From positions 1 through 15,208 of the forward strand of contig JBBSLL010000047.1 of the NCBI GenBank assembly GCA_038255255.1: 15,208 nucleotides of DNA. Direction: 5' to 3'. This document shows positions 1 to 7,403 of the stretch, in pieces. The notes below the pieces were generated by a model. The model was not told the DNA's origin and made no database searches. It was given only the letters and a program-made list of their open reading frames with translations. Both the position numbers and the translations under genes were made by a program. Source of the DNA: JBBQNY01 sp038255255 (GTDB lineage: Bacteria > Pseudomonadota > Gammaproteobacteria > Xanthomonadales > Ahniellaceae). Each line of letters opens with the position of its first letter. Within the stretch, counting starts at the first letter, position 1.

Positions 1-10
1 TCGCGGCTAT

Positions 11-86
<76 letters not shown>

Positions 87-110
87 GGAGCCGCGCATGA
101 TAACTCGCCC

Positions 111-713
111 TCATTCGCTGTCAACCGAAGCGGGCGATGGAGTGGAGCTTGCCCTCCCTTCCGCGCGCATCAGCGGCCAGGCGGCGCGCAGGTAGACGAA
201 GCCGGACCAGAGCGTGATGGCGGCCGCGATCATGAGCAGATACTGCCCGAATTCGTACAGTGGCCTGCCGGCGTAACGATGCTGCAGCAGCAGGATGATG
301 ATGGCGACCATCTGCAGCGCGGTCTTGAATTTGCCCATCCCGCGCACGCGAACGTGTGTGCGCTGGCCGATTTCCGCCATCCACTCGCGCAACGCGGAAA
401 TCGTGATCTCCCGGCCGACGATGACAGCCCCGGTCACTGCCATGTACCAGGTCGGGTCGGCCTGCACGATGAGGAACAGCGCGAAGCAGACCGTGATCTT
501 GTCGGCGACCGGATCGAGGAATGCGCCGAAAGCCGAGTACTGCTGCCAGCGCCTTGCGATGAACCCGTCCAGCCAGTCGGTCAGTGCGCCAATGGTGAAG
601 AGCACCGCCGCAAGCAGATTGGAGAATCGATAAGGCAAGTAGAACGCGATGACCATGATCGGCACCATGACGATGCGAAACAGGGTCAGTGCGTTCGGTA
701 CCGTCAACTGCAT
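111..713 (-). CDS. pgsA: CDP-diacylglycerol--glycerol-3-phosphate 3-phosphatidyltransferase
   Basis: This 200-residue inner-membrane enzyme joins CDP-diacylglycerol to glycerol 3-phosphate. The product is phosphatidylglycerol phosphate, the committed step toward phosphatidylglycerol and cardiolipin. The CDP-alcohol phosphatidyltransferase signature DG-x2-AR-x8-G-x3-D-x3-D is perfect at residues 49-71 (D49, G50, A53, R54, G63, D67, D71, with D46 before it). Hydrophobic segments lie near residues 10-25, 33-45, 72-84, 90-105, 133-145 and 158-178, as expected for a polytopic protein. The ATG at 711-713 starts the family-like sequence MQLTVPNALTLFR and gives the usual length. The frame stays open upstream, but only into the uvrC 3' end, so a longer start is unlikely. 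The ribosome site is weak (GGAT, 5 nt upstream). It lies 67 nt after uvrC, so cotranscription is likely. Confidence 0.95.
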   Translation of the reverse strand: MQLTVPNALTLFRIVMVPIMVIAFYLPYRFSNLLAAVLFTIGALTDWLDGFIARRWQQYSAFGAFLDPVADKITVCFALFLIVQADPTWYMAVTGAVIVGREITISALREWMAEIGQRTHVRVRGMGKFKTALQMVAIIILLLQHRYAGRPLYEFGQYLLMIAAAITLWSGFVYLRAAWPLMRAEGRASSTPSPASVDSE

Positions 714-780
714 GCGCGATCCGTACTCGGGAACGAAAGAAGCGAGGCCCCCCTGGAAAGGGCACCGGTGCATTGTCACG

Positions 781-2640
781 TCATTCGTGCAGCACAGCAT
801 AGATGCGCATTGCGAGTTCGCGGTGAATGCCGCGCACTTTGAGCATTTCCTCGACCCCCGCCGCTTCGAGACCTGTCCAGCCCCCGAAGTGCTTGAGCAG
901 TGCGGCGCGGCGTTTGCTCCCGACGCCCGGAATCTCTTCCAGTGAGCTGGTTTCACGCTTCTTCGCACGTCGTGCCCGGTGTCCGGTGATCGCGAACCGG
1001 TGCGCTTCGTCGCGAATCGTCTGGACCATCAGCAAGCCCGGGTTGCCGTTGCCCGGGTGGACGGTGAGTCCATCGGCGAACACCAGGTCTTCCTCACCCG
1101 CCCGGCGATCGGGACCCTTGGAGACGCCGACCACCTGGACGCCCTGGATATCGAGACCGGCGATCACTGTCGCGGCGCGGGCGACCTGCCCTGCCCCGCC
1201 GTCGATCAGCAACACATCGGGCGCGACGAACTCGCCTGCAGACACCCGCCGGTAGCGCCGCTCCAGTACCTGCTGCATCGCGGCGTAATCATCGCCCCCG
1301 ACGATGCCTGCAATGTTGAAGCGGCGATAGGCCTGTCGCTCGGGCCCTTCCGGTCCGAACACCACGCAGGAAGCGACAGTCGATTCGCCCATCGTGTGCG
1401 AGATGTCGAAGCATTCGACCCGATTGAGGACGGAGGTACCGAGGAGCACGCGCAACGCCTCCCAGCGCGAAGACTGCGTTTGCCGCGAAGTCAGCTCTAT
1501 CGCCAGCGCAAGCTCCGCGTTGCGCACTGCCATGCGCAGGAGACCGGCGCGTTCGCCGCGCACCTTGGCCCGGATCTCGACCTTGCGGCCCGCCCCCGCC
1601 GTCAACGCAGCCGCGATGAATTCGCATTCTTCCAGGTCCTCGTTGAGGATCACCAGCGCAGGCGGCGGATGCTCGAGGTAATACTGGGTGACAAAGGCCT
1701 CGAGCACTGTCGCGGTGGACGAACCGGCCGGCGTCCGCGGAAAGTGACTGCGGCTGCCCAGGCTGATTCCGTTGCGGAAGAACAAGACATGCACGCACGC
1801 AAGGCCGCCCTCCACCACGCAACCGATCACATCGGTGTTGCGCTCTGAATGATTCACGTGGTGGCGCGCCTGGACTTTGCCGAGCCGCTGTATCTGGTCG
1901 CGCAGGCTCGCAGCGCGCTCGAAGTCGAGCCCGGCGGCCGCCCGGTCCATCGCCACGCCCAGTTCGTCGATCAATTCGTTGCTGCGCCCGTCGTAGAACA
2001 TTTCCGCATGGCGCACGTCCTGCGCATAGGCATCGGGTTCGATGAAACCGACACACGGCGCGCTGCAGCGGCCGATCTGATGCTGCAGGCACGGCCGCGA
2101 TCGATTGCGGAATACCGTGTCCTCGCAGGAACGCAGGCGAAAGGTGCGCAGGATGGCGTCGATGCTCTCGCGCACCGCGTGTGCGCTGGGGAACGGACCG
2201 AAGTAGCGGCCAGGCAGGTTCTTGGCGCCCCGGTGGAATCCGATCCTCGGGTAGGTCTCGCCAGTGGAAACGAAGGCATAGGGATAGCTCTTGGCGTCCC
2301 TGAGCATTACGTTGTAACGGGGCTTCAGTGACTTGATGAGCTCGTTCTCGAGCAGCAGCGCCTCGCTTTCGGTGCGCGTGGCCGTCACTTCGATCGAAGC
2401 GATCTGCGCCACCATGCTCGCGAGCCGGGGCTCGAGCTGTGGTCGAGCGAAATAGCTGCCCACGCGCTTGCGCAGATCGCGGGCTTTGCCGACATACAAG
2501 ACACCGCGGTCCGCACCCAGCATCCGATACACCCCCGACACGCCCGGCAGCCTTGCTGCGGCCTCGCGTCCATCGAAAGGGTCGCTCACGGCGGCGGGCG
2601 TTCCGGCCGGCGGTGCGCCGCCCAGAATGCGCTTAACCAT
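781..2640 (-). CDS. uvrC: Excinuclease ABC subunit C (UvrC)
   Basis: UvrC is the nuclease of bacterial nucleotide excision repair; it cuts on both sides of a lesion bound by UvrB. The 619 residues match family length and domain order. The GIY-YIG nuclease lies at about 32-110 (GVY at 36-38, LYVGK at 48-52) and makes the 3' cut. A UVR motif for UvrB contact lies at about 224-256. The RNase H-like domain that makes the 5' cut has D412 in FDISH, D480 in LLIDGG and H547 in RDEAHRF. A helix-hairpin-helix region follows at about 565-619. A cysteine cluster typical of the family is visible (C172, C184, C192, C196). The ATG at 2638-2640 overlaps the kdsB stop by 8 nt (ATGGTTAA), which suggests translational coupling. 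A GTG at 2587-2589 is an alternative start closer to the conserved region. No strong ribosome site precedes either. Confidence 0.96.
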   Translation of the reverse strand: MVKRILGGAPPAGTPAAVSDPFDGREAAARLPGVSGVYRMLGADRGVLYVGKARDLRKRVGSYFARPQLEPRLASMVAQIASIEVTATRTESEALLLENELIKSLKPRYNVMLRDAKSYPYAFVSTGETYPRIGFHRGAKNLPGRYFGPFPSAHAVRESIDAILRTFRLRSCEDTVFRNRSRPCLQHQIGRCSAPCVGFIEPDAYAQDVRHAEMFYDGRSNELIDELGVAMDRAAAGLDFERAASLRDQIQRLGKVQARHHVNHSERNTDVIGCVVEGGLACVHVLFFRNGISLGSRSHFPRTPAGSSTATVLEAFVTQYYLEHPPPALVILNEDLEECEFIAAALTAGAGRKVEIRAKVRGERAGLLRMAVRNAELALAIELTSRQTQSSRWEALRVLLGTSVLNRVECFDISHTMGESTVASCVVFGPEGPERQAYRRFNIAGIVGGDDYAAMQQVLERRYRRVSAGEFVAPDVLLIDGGAGQVARAATVIAGLDIQGVQVVGVSKGPDRRAGEEDLVFADGLTVHPGNGNPGLLMVQTIRDEAHRFAITGHRARRAKKRETSSLEEIPGVGSKRRAALLKHFGGWTGLEAAGVEEMLKVRGIHRELAMRIYAVLHE

Positions 2641-3409
2641 CGCGCTCGCGCAGCAGCCTGTCCACGCGCTCGAGGTCTTCGGGCGTGTCCACGCCCGCGG
2701 CGAAGGGCTCGGGCGCGATGCCGACGGCGATCCGGAAACCGTGCTCGAGGGCGCGCAACTGTTCGAGCGACTCCGCCTGCTCGAGCGGCGTGGGAGCCAG
2801 CGCAGCGAGGGTCTTCAGGAAACCTGCGCGGTAGGCGTAGATACCGATGTGGCGAAGGTAAGGCGTGGCGACGGGTAGTGGGTGGCTCCCATCCGCCCAT
2901 GCATCGCGAGCCCAGGGTAGCGGCGCGCGCGAAAACAGCAGCGCTTCGCCGCGGAGGTCGCACACGACCTTCACCACACTGGCGGAAAAGACGTCTGCAG
3001 CATCGTCTATGCGGCTCGCCAGCGTCGCCATGGGAGCGCGGGACGAAGCCAGCACGGACACCACGGCGCGAATACCGGACGCGGGCGCAAGCGGCTCGTC
3101 GCCTTGCAGGTTGACGACGATGGTGTCGTCCGGCCACGCACAGATTTCCGCAGCCTCGGCCAGCCGATCGCTGCCGGAGCGGTGGGCAGGGTCGGTCATG
3201 ACCGCGCGCGCACCCGAACGGCGGGCCAGCGCGGCGATGTCGTCGTCATCCGTCGCCACCACAACTTCCGCCGCGCCAGCCGATTGCGCGCGTTCGACGA
3301 CGTGCACGATCAGCGGGCGGCCGGCCAGCAGCCGAAGCGGCTTGTCGGGCAATCGCGTCGAAGCGCGCCGCGCCGGAATCGCGATTACGAAATCGTCAAT
3401 TGCGCTCAT
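2633..3409 (-). CDS. kdsB: 3-deoxy-manno-octulosonate cytidylyltransferase (CMP-Kdo synthetase)
   Basis: This cytosolic enzyme activates Kdo with CTP to form CMP-Kdo, the donor used to attach Kdo to lipid A. The 258-residue protein shows the family hallmarks in order. IPARRASTRLPDKPL at 11-25 binds nucleotide; NLQGDEP at 100-106 holds the metal-binding D104; RHIGIYAYR lies at 186-194; and GVDTPEDLERV at 239-249 is near the C terminus. The frame is open up to 3508, but the ATG at 3407-3409 places the conserved start correctly and has a G-rich stretch (3415-3420) 5 nt upstream. The gene overlaps the lpxK stop by 14 nt and uvrC by 8 nt. Its position after msbA and lpxK fits a lipid A-Kdo operon. 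The small Trm112-like gene (ycaR) that sits just before kdsB in E. coli is absent here. Confidence 0.95.
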   Translation of the reverse strand: MSAIDDFVIAIPARRASTRLPDKPLRLLAGRPLIVHVVERAQSAGAAEVVVATDDDDIAALARRSGARAVMTDPAHRSGSDRLAEAAEICAWPDDTIVVNLQGDEPLAPASGIRAVVSVLASSRAPMATLASRIDDAADVFSASVVKVVCDLRGEALLFSRAPLPWARDAWADGSHPLPVATPYLRHIGIYAYRAGFLKTLAALAPTPLEQAESLEQLRALEHGFRIAVGIAPEPFAAGVDTPEDLERVDRLLRERDG

Positions 3410-4418
3410 TCGCACCCCCCGAACCGGCCCGGATCTCACAAAGTCGCTGATGCAGCGCATCCGCGAACGACTGTGGCAATTGCGCCTCGGCCGGAACCAC
3501 CCAGACATTTGGCAGGATCAACCCGCTGCACTTCACGGCATCCTTCTCCGTGATCAGCACGGGCAGTTCGTCGTCGAAGCGTAGTTCCCTGCCGGTGAAG
3601 CGATGATGGTCGCCCAGCGGGTGCGCGATCACGTCGAGGCCCTCGGCGCCGAGCATGTCGAAGAAGCGCTGGGGATTGCCGAGTCCCGCCACCGCGTGCA
3701 CCCGCTGGCCACGAAACTCCGTGAGCGGCTGCGAACGGCCCTGTTCGTTCAGTGCCCAGGCCCGGGTCCCCTGCACGCGCATCGGAATCTCACCGTCGCG
3801 CGGCACCCCATTGCATACGATGAAATCCACGCGCCGCAAGCGCTCTGCCGGCTCCCGCAGAGGGCCCGCCGGAAGCAGGCGCGCATTGCCGAGCCGGCGC
3901 GCCCCGTCGATCACGGCGATCTCGAGGTCTCTCGCAAGCGACCAGTGCTGCAACCCGTCATCCGTGAGCAGGACGTCGCAGTCGCCACGATCGGCGAGGA
4001 TGGAGCCGGCCTGCGCGCGCTTGCGGCCGATGGCCACCGGCGCTCCGGTGGCACGTCGAACCAGCAAGGCTTCATCTCCAACGCTGTCCGCATCTGCGTC
4101 TGGGCCCACCGCCTGCGCGCGTGCCGCATGCCCGCCGTAGCCGCGCAGCAAAACGCCGGGATTCCAGCCGCGCTGTTGCAGCTCGCGCACCAGCCAGATC
4201 ACCAGCGGAGTCTTCCCGGTGCCGCCTACGGTGACGTTGCCGACTACCACCACGGGCAGAGCCAGGCGGGTCTGCCGCACCCAGCGGCGGCGAAAAGCGA
4301 TGCGCCGGCCGTAGAGCCCGGCGCGATACACATGCTCGAGGGCCGCCAGTACCCACGGAACAGGCCGCTGCCGATACCAGACGCCGTCGAGCCAGCTTGC
4401 GAGCGACGGCGCACTCAT
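3396..4418 (-). CDS. lpxK: Tetraacyldisaccharide 4'-kinase (lipid A kinase)
   Basis: LpxK phosphorylates the 4' position of the lipid A disaccharide precursor, using ATP, on the inner face of the inner membrane. The protein has 340 residues, the usual family length. Near the N terminus is an amphipathic, membrane-associating stretch (about 8-40). The P-loop follows as VGNVTVGGTGKT at 59-70. The family motif LTDDGLQH lies at 151-158, and RLLPAGPLREP at 180-190 is also typical. The start codon overlaps the msbA stop as ATGA (4415-4418), a classic coupling arrangement, and no strong ribosome site of its own is visible. The 3' end overlaps kdsB by 14 nt. The msbA-lpxK neighbourhood agrees with the function. 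Confidence 0.95.
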   Translation of the reverse strand: MSAPSLASWLDGVWYRQRPVPWVLAALEHVYRAGLYGRRIAFRRRWVRQTRLALPVVVVGNVTVGGTGKTPLVIWLVRELQQRGWNPGVLLRGYGGHAARAQAVGPDADADSVGDEALLVRRATGAPVAIGRKRAQAGSILADRGDCDVLLTDDGLQHWSLARDLEIAVIDGARRLGNARLLPAGPLREPAERLRRVDFIVCNGVPRDGEIPMRVQGTRAWALNEQGRSQPLTEFRGQRVHAVAGLGNPQRFFDMLGAEGLDVIAHPLGDHHRFTGRELRFDDELPVLITEKDAVKCSGLILPNVWVVPAEAQLPQSFADALHQRLCEIRAGSGGANERN

Positions 4419-6226
4419 TGCGCCGGCGTTGCCTCTGCGGCCGGTGGGCCGCCGGCTGCTTCGCGGAACTGCATGCCGTGCAGCCGTGCGTAGGCACCGC
4501 CTCTCGCCAGCAACTGCGCGTGCGTCCCCTGCTCGACGATGCGGCCCTGGTCGAGCACGAGCACCTGGTCGGCATGTTCAATGGTCGACAGTCGATGCGC
4601 GATCACCAGCGTCGTGCGATCGCGCATGATGCGCTCCAGCGCGTCCTGCACGAGGCGCTCGGATTCGCTGTCGAGCGCAGACGTGGCTTCGTCGAGGATC
4701 AGGATCGGCGCGTTCTTGTACAGCGCCCGCGCTATCGCCAGGCGCTGTCGTTGACCGCCGGACAGCATGCCGCCGTCGTTGCCGATGCGCGCATGGATTC
4801 CGTCCGGCAATCGTTCGATGAATTCCATTGCATTGGCCGCGACCGCCGCGGCGCGAACTCTTGCTTCGTCTATCGGACCCAGGGTGCCGTAGGCGATGTT
4901 CTGCGCAACGCTGTCGTCCAGCAGCGTCACGTCCTGGCCCACCATCGCGATCTGCCGCCGCAGGTCGGCGAGGCGGTACTCCCCGACAGCGATGCCATCG
5001 AGCACGACTTCGCCCTGCGTGGGTTCATAGAAGCGCGGCAGCAACCGGATCAGCGTCGACTTGCCGCTCCCCGATCGGCCGACGATTGCAGTCACGGTGC
5101 CGGGCTCCGCGCGGAAGGAGACGCCGGACAATGCGTCTTCGGCTGCCTCGGCGTAGCGCGCCCCGACGTTGCGAAACTCGATGCGCCCTTCGCTCCGTTC
5201 GATGCCGCGCGTGCCGGTGTCGCGCTCGCCCGCCTCATCGAGCAGCGCAAAAAGCTCCGTCGCCGCGGCCACGCCTTTCTGGATGAGGCTCTGCACGTTG
5301 GTGATGCGCTTGAGCGAAGGCAGCAACGCCATCATCGCGAACATGAAGGCGACGAACGCACCGGCCTCCAGATGGCCCTTGATGGCCTCCTGTCCCGCAA
5401 TCAGCAGGATCACCGCGAGGGCCAGCGCGGCGAGCATCTGCACGAGTGAAGAACTCAAGGCGCGCGTCGCCTCGACCTTGATGTTGAGCTTGCGGTTGGC
5501 GTCGGCGATCCTGGCGAAGCGCGCGATCTCCTGCGCATGCGCGCCGTAGAGCTTGACTTCCTGTTGCGCGGCGAGCGCCTGCGTACCGACCTGCGCCATC
5601 GCCGCGACCGAGTCCTGGATGTTGCTGTTGATCCGCCGGTAGCGACGCCCGACAACTGAAATCAGCGCGGCGATGATCGGGCCGACGAACAGCATGGCGA
5701 GCGTCAGCTTGACGCTCTTGTCCAGCATCACCGCCAGCAGCACCAGGATCGTGAGCGTGTCGACCACCACGACCTTGATCGACTCGGAACTTGCCTGCGC
5801 CACCTGCTCGGTGTGGAACGTGATGCGGCTGGCGAGCCGCGCGGGCGACTCGCGATCGAAGAATGCGCTTGGCATCCCCAGGAACTTGCCCATCAGTTCT
5901 TCGCGCAGCTGGCGTACGACGCCGCGCCCGACGCGCGCCATGCCGGTATCGGTGACCCACGTCGCGACGCCGCGCACCAGGAAGATGCCGAGGATCGCAG
6001 CCGGCAACCAGAAGCTCGTGCCACGATTCCGATCGACGAAAGTCTCGTCAATCACCGGCTCCATGAGCGCGGTGAATGCACCGGCAGCGGCCGCTTCCAG
6101 CACCATGCCGACCGTCGCGAGCGCGAGCACCGGCCAGAACGGCCGCGCATATCGCAGCAACCGCCGGTAGACGATCCATGGCCCCTGATTCCGGACCGCG
6201 TCCCCGGGCATCGGACTACTGGACAT
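4415..6226 (-). CDS. msbA: Lipid A export ABC transporter, permease/ATPase (MsbA)
   Basis: MsbA flips core-lipid A from the inner to the outer leaflet of the inner membrane. The 603-residue half-transporter has an N-terminal membrane domain with six hydrophobic segments (about 30-54, 72-95, 150-170, 174-193, 260-280, 284-305). The ATPase domain contains Walker A GRSGSGKST at 383-391, Q-loop Q431, signature LSGGQ at 488-492, Walker B ending in D512-E513, and H-loop H544. A short Ala/Pro-rich tail follows. The ATG at 6224-6226 is chosen because GGAG (6231-6234) lies 4 nt upstream and it overlaps exbD by only 11 nt. ATGs at 6262 and 6211 are alternatives. Identity rests on the family sequence plus the overlap with lpxK; a general lipid or multidrug exporter is much less likely. 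Confidence 0.94.
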   Translation of the reverse strand: MSSSPMPGDAVRNQGPWIVYRRLLRYARPFWPVLALATVGMVLEAAAAGAFTALMEPVIDETFVDRNRGTSFWLPAAILGIFLVRGVATWVTDTGMARVGRGVVRQLREELMGKFLGMPSAFFDRESPARLASRITFHTEQVAQASSESIKVVVVDTLTILVLLAVMLDKSVKLTLAMLFVGPIIAALISVVGRRYRRINSNIQDSVAAMAQVGTQALAAQQEVKLYGAHAQEIARFARIADANRKLNIKVEATRALSSSLVQMLAALALAVILLIAGQEAIKGHLEAGAFVAFMFAMMALLPSLKRITNVQSLIQKGVAAATELFALLDEAGERDTGTRGIERSEGRIEFRNVGARYAEAAEDALSGVSFRAEPGTVTAIVGRSGSGKSTLIRLLPRFYEPTQGEVVLDGIAVGEYRLADLRRQIAMVGQDVTLLDDSVAQNIAYGTLGPIDEARVRAAAVAANAMEFIERLPDGIHARIGNDGGMLSGGQRQRLAIARALYKNAPILILDEATSALDSESERLVQDALERIMRDRTTLVIAHRLSTIEHADQVLVLDQGRIVEQGTHAQLLARGGAYARLHGMQFREAAGGPPAAEATPAQ

Positions 6227-6641
6227 CGCGCTCCGGCGTCGTGGCGATGCTGAGTTGCGCAAAGCCGAGCTGTCCCAGCGCGTCCATCGCCACTACGACG
6301 GCCTGGTGCGGCGTGCTCGCGTCGGCGCGCAGCAGCACGCGGCGCGAACGATCGCCGCCGCTCGCAGAGAGCAGCGCACCCTTGAGCGTGTCGACATCGC
6401 GGTTGAGCACCTCGCGGTTGTCGACGGAATAGCGCCCCTGCGCGTCGATGACGACAATGACCGAGCGTTCAACCGAACTTGTTTCCTGGTTCGACGCCTT
6501 CGGCAGGGTGACCTGCATCATCGAACGCTGTTCGAAAGTCGCGGTCAGCACGAAGAACATCAGCAGGGTCAGCATCACGTCGATCAACGAAATCAGGTTG
6601 ATCTCGAAGTCGTCTTCCTGGCGGCGGGAAGCAATGCGCAT
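6216..6641 (-). CDS. exbD: Biopolymer transport protein ExbD/TolR family
   Basis: This 141-residue protein is the small partner of the ExbB-type proton channel. Together they use the proton gradient to energise outer-membrane processes, classically TonB-dependent uptake. It has a short cytoplasmic N terminus, one membrane helix at about 15-35 carrying the essential-type aspartate (D21, in LISLIDVMLTLL), and a periplasmic domain of about 100 residues. The ATG at 6639-6641 lies 1 nt after the exbB stop (TGAGATG). GGGG lies about 7 nt upstream. The open frame extends to 6773, but that part only shadows exbB. No tonB or receptor gene is in the window, so the task of this copy cannot be read from context. 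Its place before msbA suggests an envelope role (inference). TolR is a close alternative, but no tolA or tolB is nearby. Confidence 0.9.
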   Translation of the reverse strand: MRIASRRQEDDFEINLISLIDVMLTLLMFFVLTATFEQRSMMQVTLPKASNQETSSVERSVIVVIDAQGRYSVDNREVLNRDVDTLKGALLSASGGDRSRRVLLRADASTPHQAVVVAMDALGQLGFAQLSIATTPERDVQ

Positions 6642-6642
6642 C

Positions 6643-7317
6643 TCAGCCCCGCCGCGCGATCGAGGCCGGTGCGGGACCGGCGTCCTGAGGATGGGCGAAC
6701 GCTGCCACCGCCGCCGGCGGAGGATCGAGTTCCTCGTCGAGTCGACCGAGTTCGCGTTCCATCTCCACGCCATAGTTCGCCACGCGGCCGCGCAGCCAGC
6801 GGTGGAGGATGTACGCAGGCACAGCCACCATGAGTCCTGCCGCCGTGCAGATCAGTGCTTCTCCAATTCCGCCGGCCAATGCGGACGTGTCACCCGCGCC
6901 GGACGTCATGATCGCGAGGAACATGCGCACCATGCCGATGACCGTTCCGAGCAGCCCCAGCAAGGGGGACACCAGCGCAATAGTGCCAATGGCGCCGAGG
7001 AATCTTTCGAGATCGTGCATGACGCTGCGGCCACGGTCCTCGACGCGTTCGCGAAGCACCTGGCGTCCGCGTGGCCGCGCGCGCAGGTAGGTCGCGAACA
7101 ACGCGCCGAGCGGTGAACCGCGGTCCAGTTCCTCGAGGTGTGCCGGATCGATGCGTCCACCTTTGACCCAGTCGCGGACCTGCGGACGCAGTTGCGGGGG
7201 CATGACGGCACTGCGCCGAAGCGCCCACAGGCGCTCCGCGGTCATTGCCAGCAGCATCACCGAGCACACCACGATGGGCGCCATCGCCCATCCACCCGCC
7301 TCCAGTAATTCGAGCAC
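6643..7317 (-). CDS. exbB: Biopolymer transport protein ExbB (MotA/TolQ/ExbB proton channel family)
   Basis: This 224-residue inner-membrane protein forms the proton channel with ExbD. It has three hydrophobic segments (about 8-28, 109-132, 152-172). The last two carry the family's Gly-rich patterns SPLLGLLGTVIGMV (117-130) and GIGEALICTAAGL (150-162). Two GTG codons could start it, at 7345-7347 and 7315-7317. The second is preferred: GGAG at 7325-7328 lies 7 nt upstream, and translation then begins MLELLEAGGW, the usual ExbB form. An 86-nt gap separates it from comEC, so this may be the start of a separate transcription unit (exbB-exbD-msbA-lpxK-kdsB-uvrC). The Pro/Ala-rich C-terminal tail (199-224) is not a conserved part of the family. 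Confidence 0.9.
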   Translation of the reverse strand: MLELLEAGGWAMAPIVVCSVMLLAMTAERLWALRRSAVMPPQLRPQVRDWVKGGRIDPAHLEELDRGSPLGALFATYLRARPRGRQVLRERVEDRGRSVMHDLERFLGAIGTIALVSPLLGLLGTVIGMVRMFLAIMTSGAGDTSALAGGIGEALICTAAGLMVAVPAYILHRWLRGRVANYGVEMERELGRLDEELDPPPAAVAAFAHPQDAGPAPASIARRG

Positions 7318-7324
7318 GCACGCA

Positions 7325-7331
7325 CTCCACC
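7325..7331 (-). promoter_or_regulatory. Ribosome binding site deciding the exbB start
   Basis: The minus strand reads GGTGGAG, 7 nt before the GTG at 7315-7317. This is the best Shine-Dalgarno match near either candidate start. It lies downstream of the other GTG (7345-7347), so it supports the shorter protein. Confidence 0.6.
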
Positions 7332-7403
7332 AGGGCTCGCGGCCCACAGCTTCGGATCATAGCAAGCAGGACTCGAAGCCCCGGCAACGGCGGCGGTGCT
7401 GCA

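Noticed and set aside
979..1848. Plus-strand open frame antisense to uvrC
   Set aside because: It is an antisense shadow of the UvrC catalytic region, with composition typical of a reversed high-GC gene.
3603..4493. Plus-strand open frame antisense to lpxK
   Set aside because: No motif or ribosome site was seen, and the opposite strand encodes lpxK with clear P-loop and family motifs.
4397..5449. Plus-strand open frame (350 codons) antisense to msbA
   Set aside because: It lies opposite the conserved ATPase domain of msbA, has no recognisable motif, and is explained by GC-rich codon use.
7356..7361. TATGAT on the minus strand as a -10 box for exbB
   Set aside because: No -35-like hexamer lies 16-18 nt upstream; the nearest, TTGCCG, is 20 nt away. 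A single hexamer is too little evidence.
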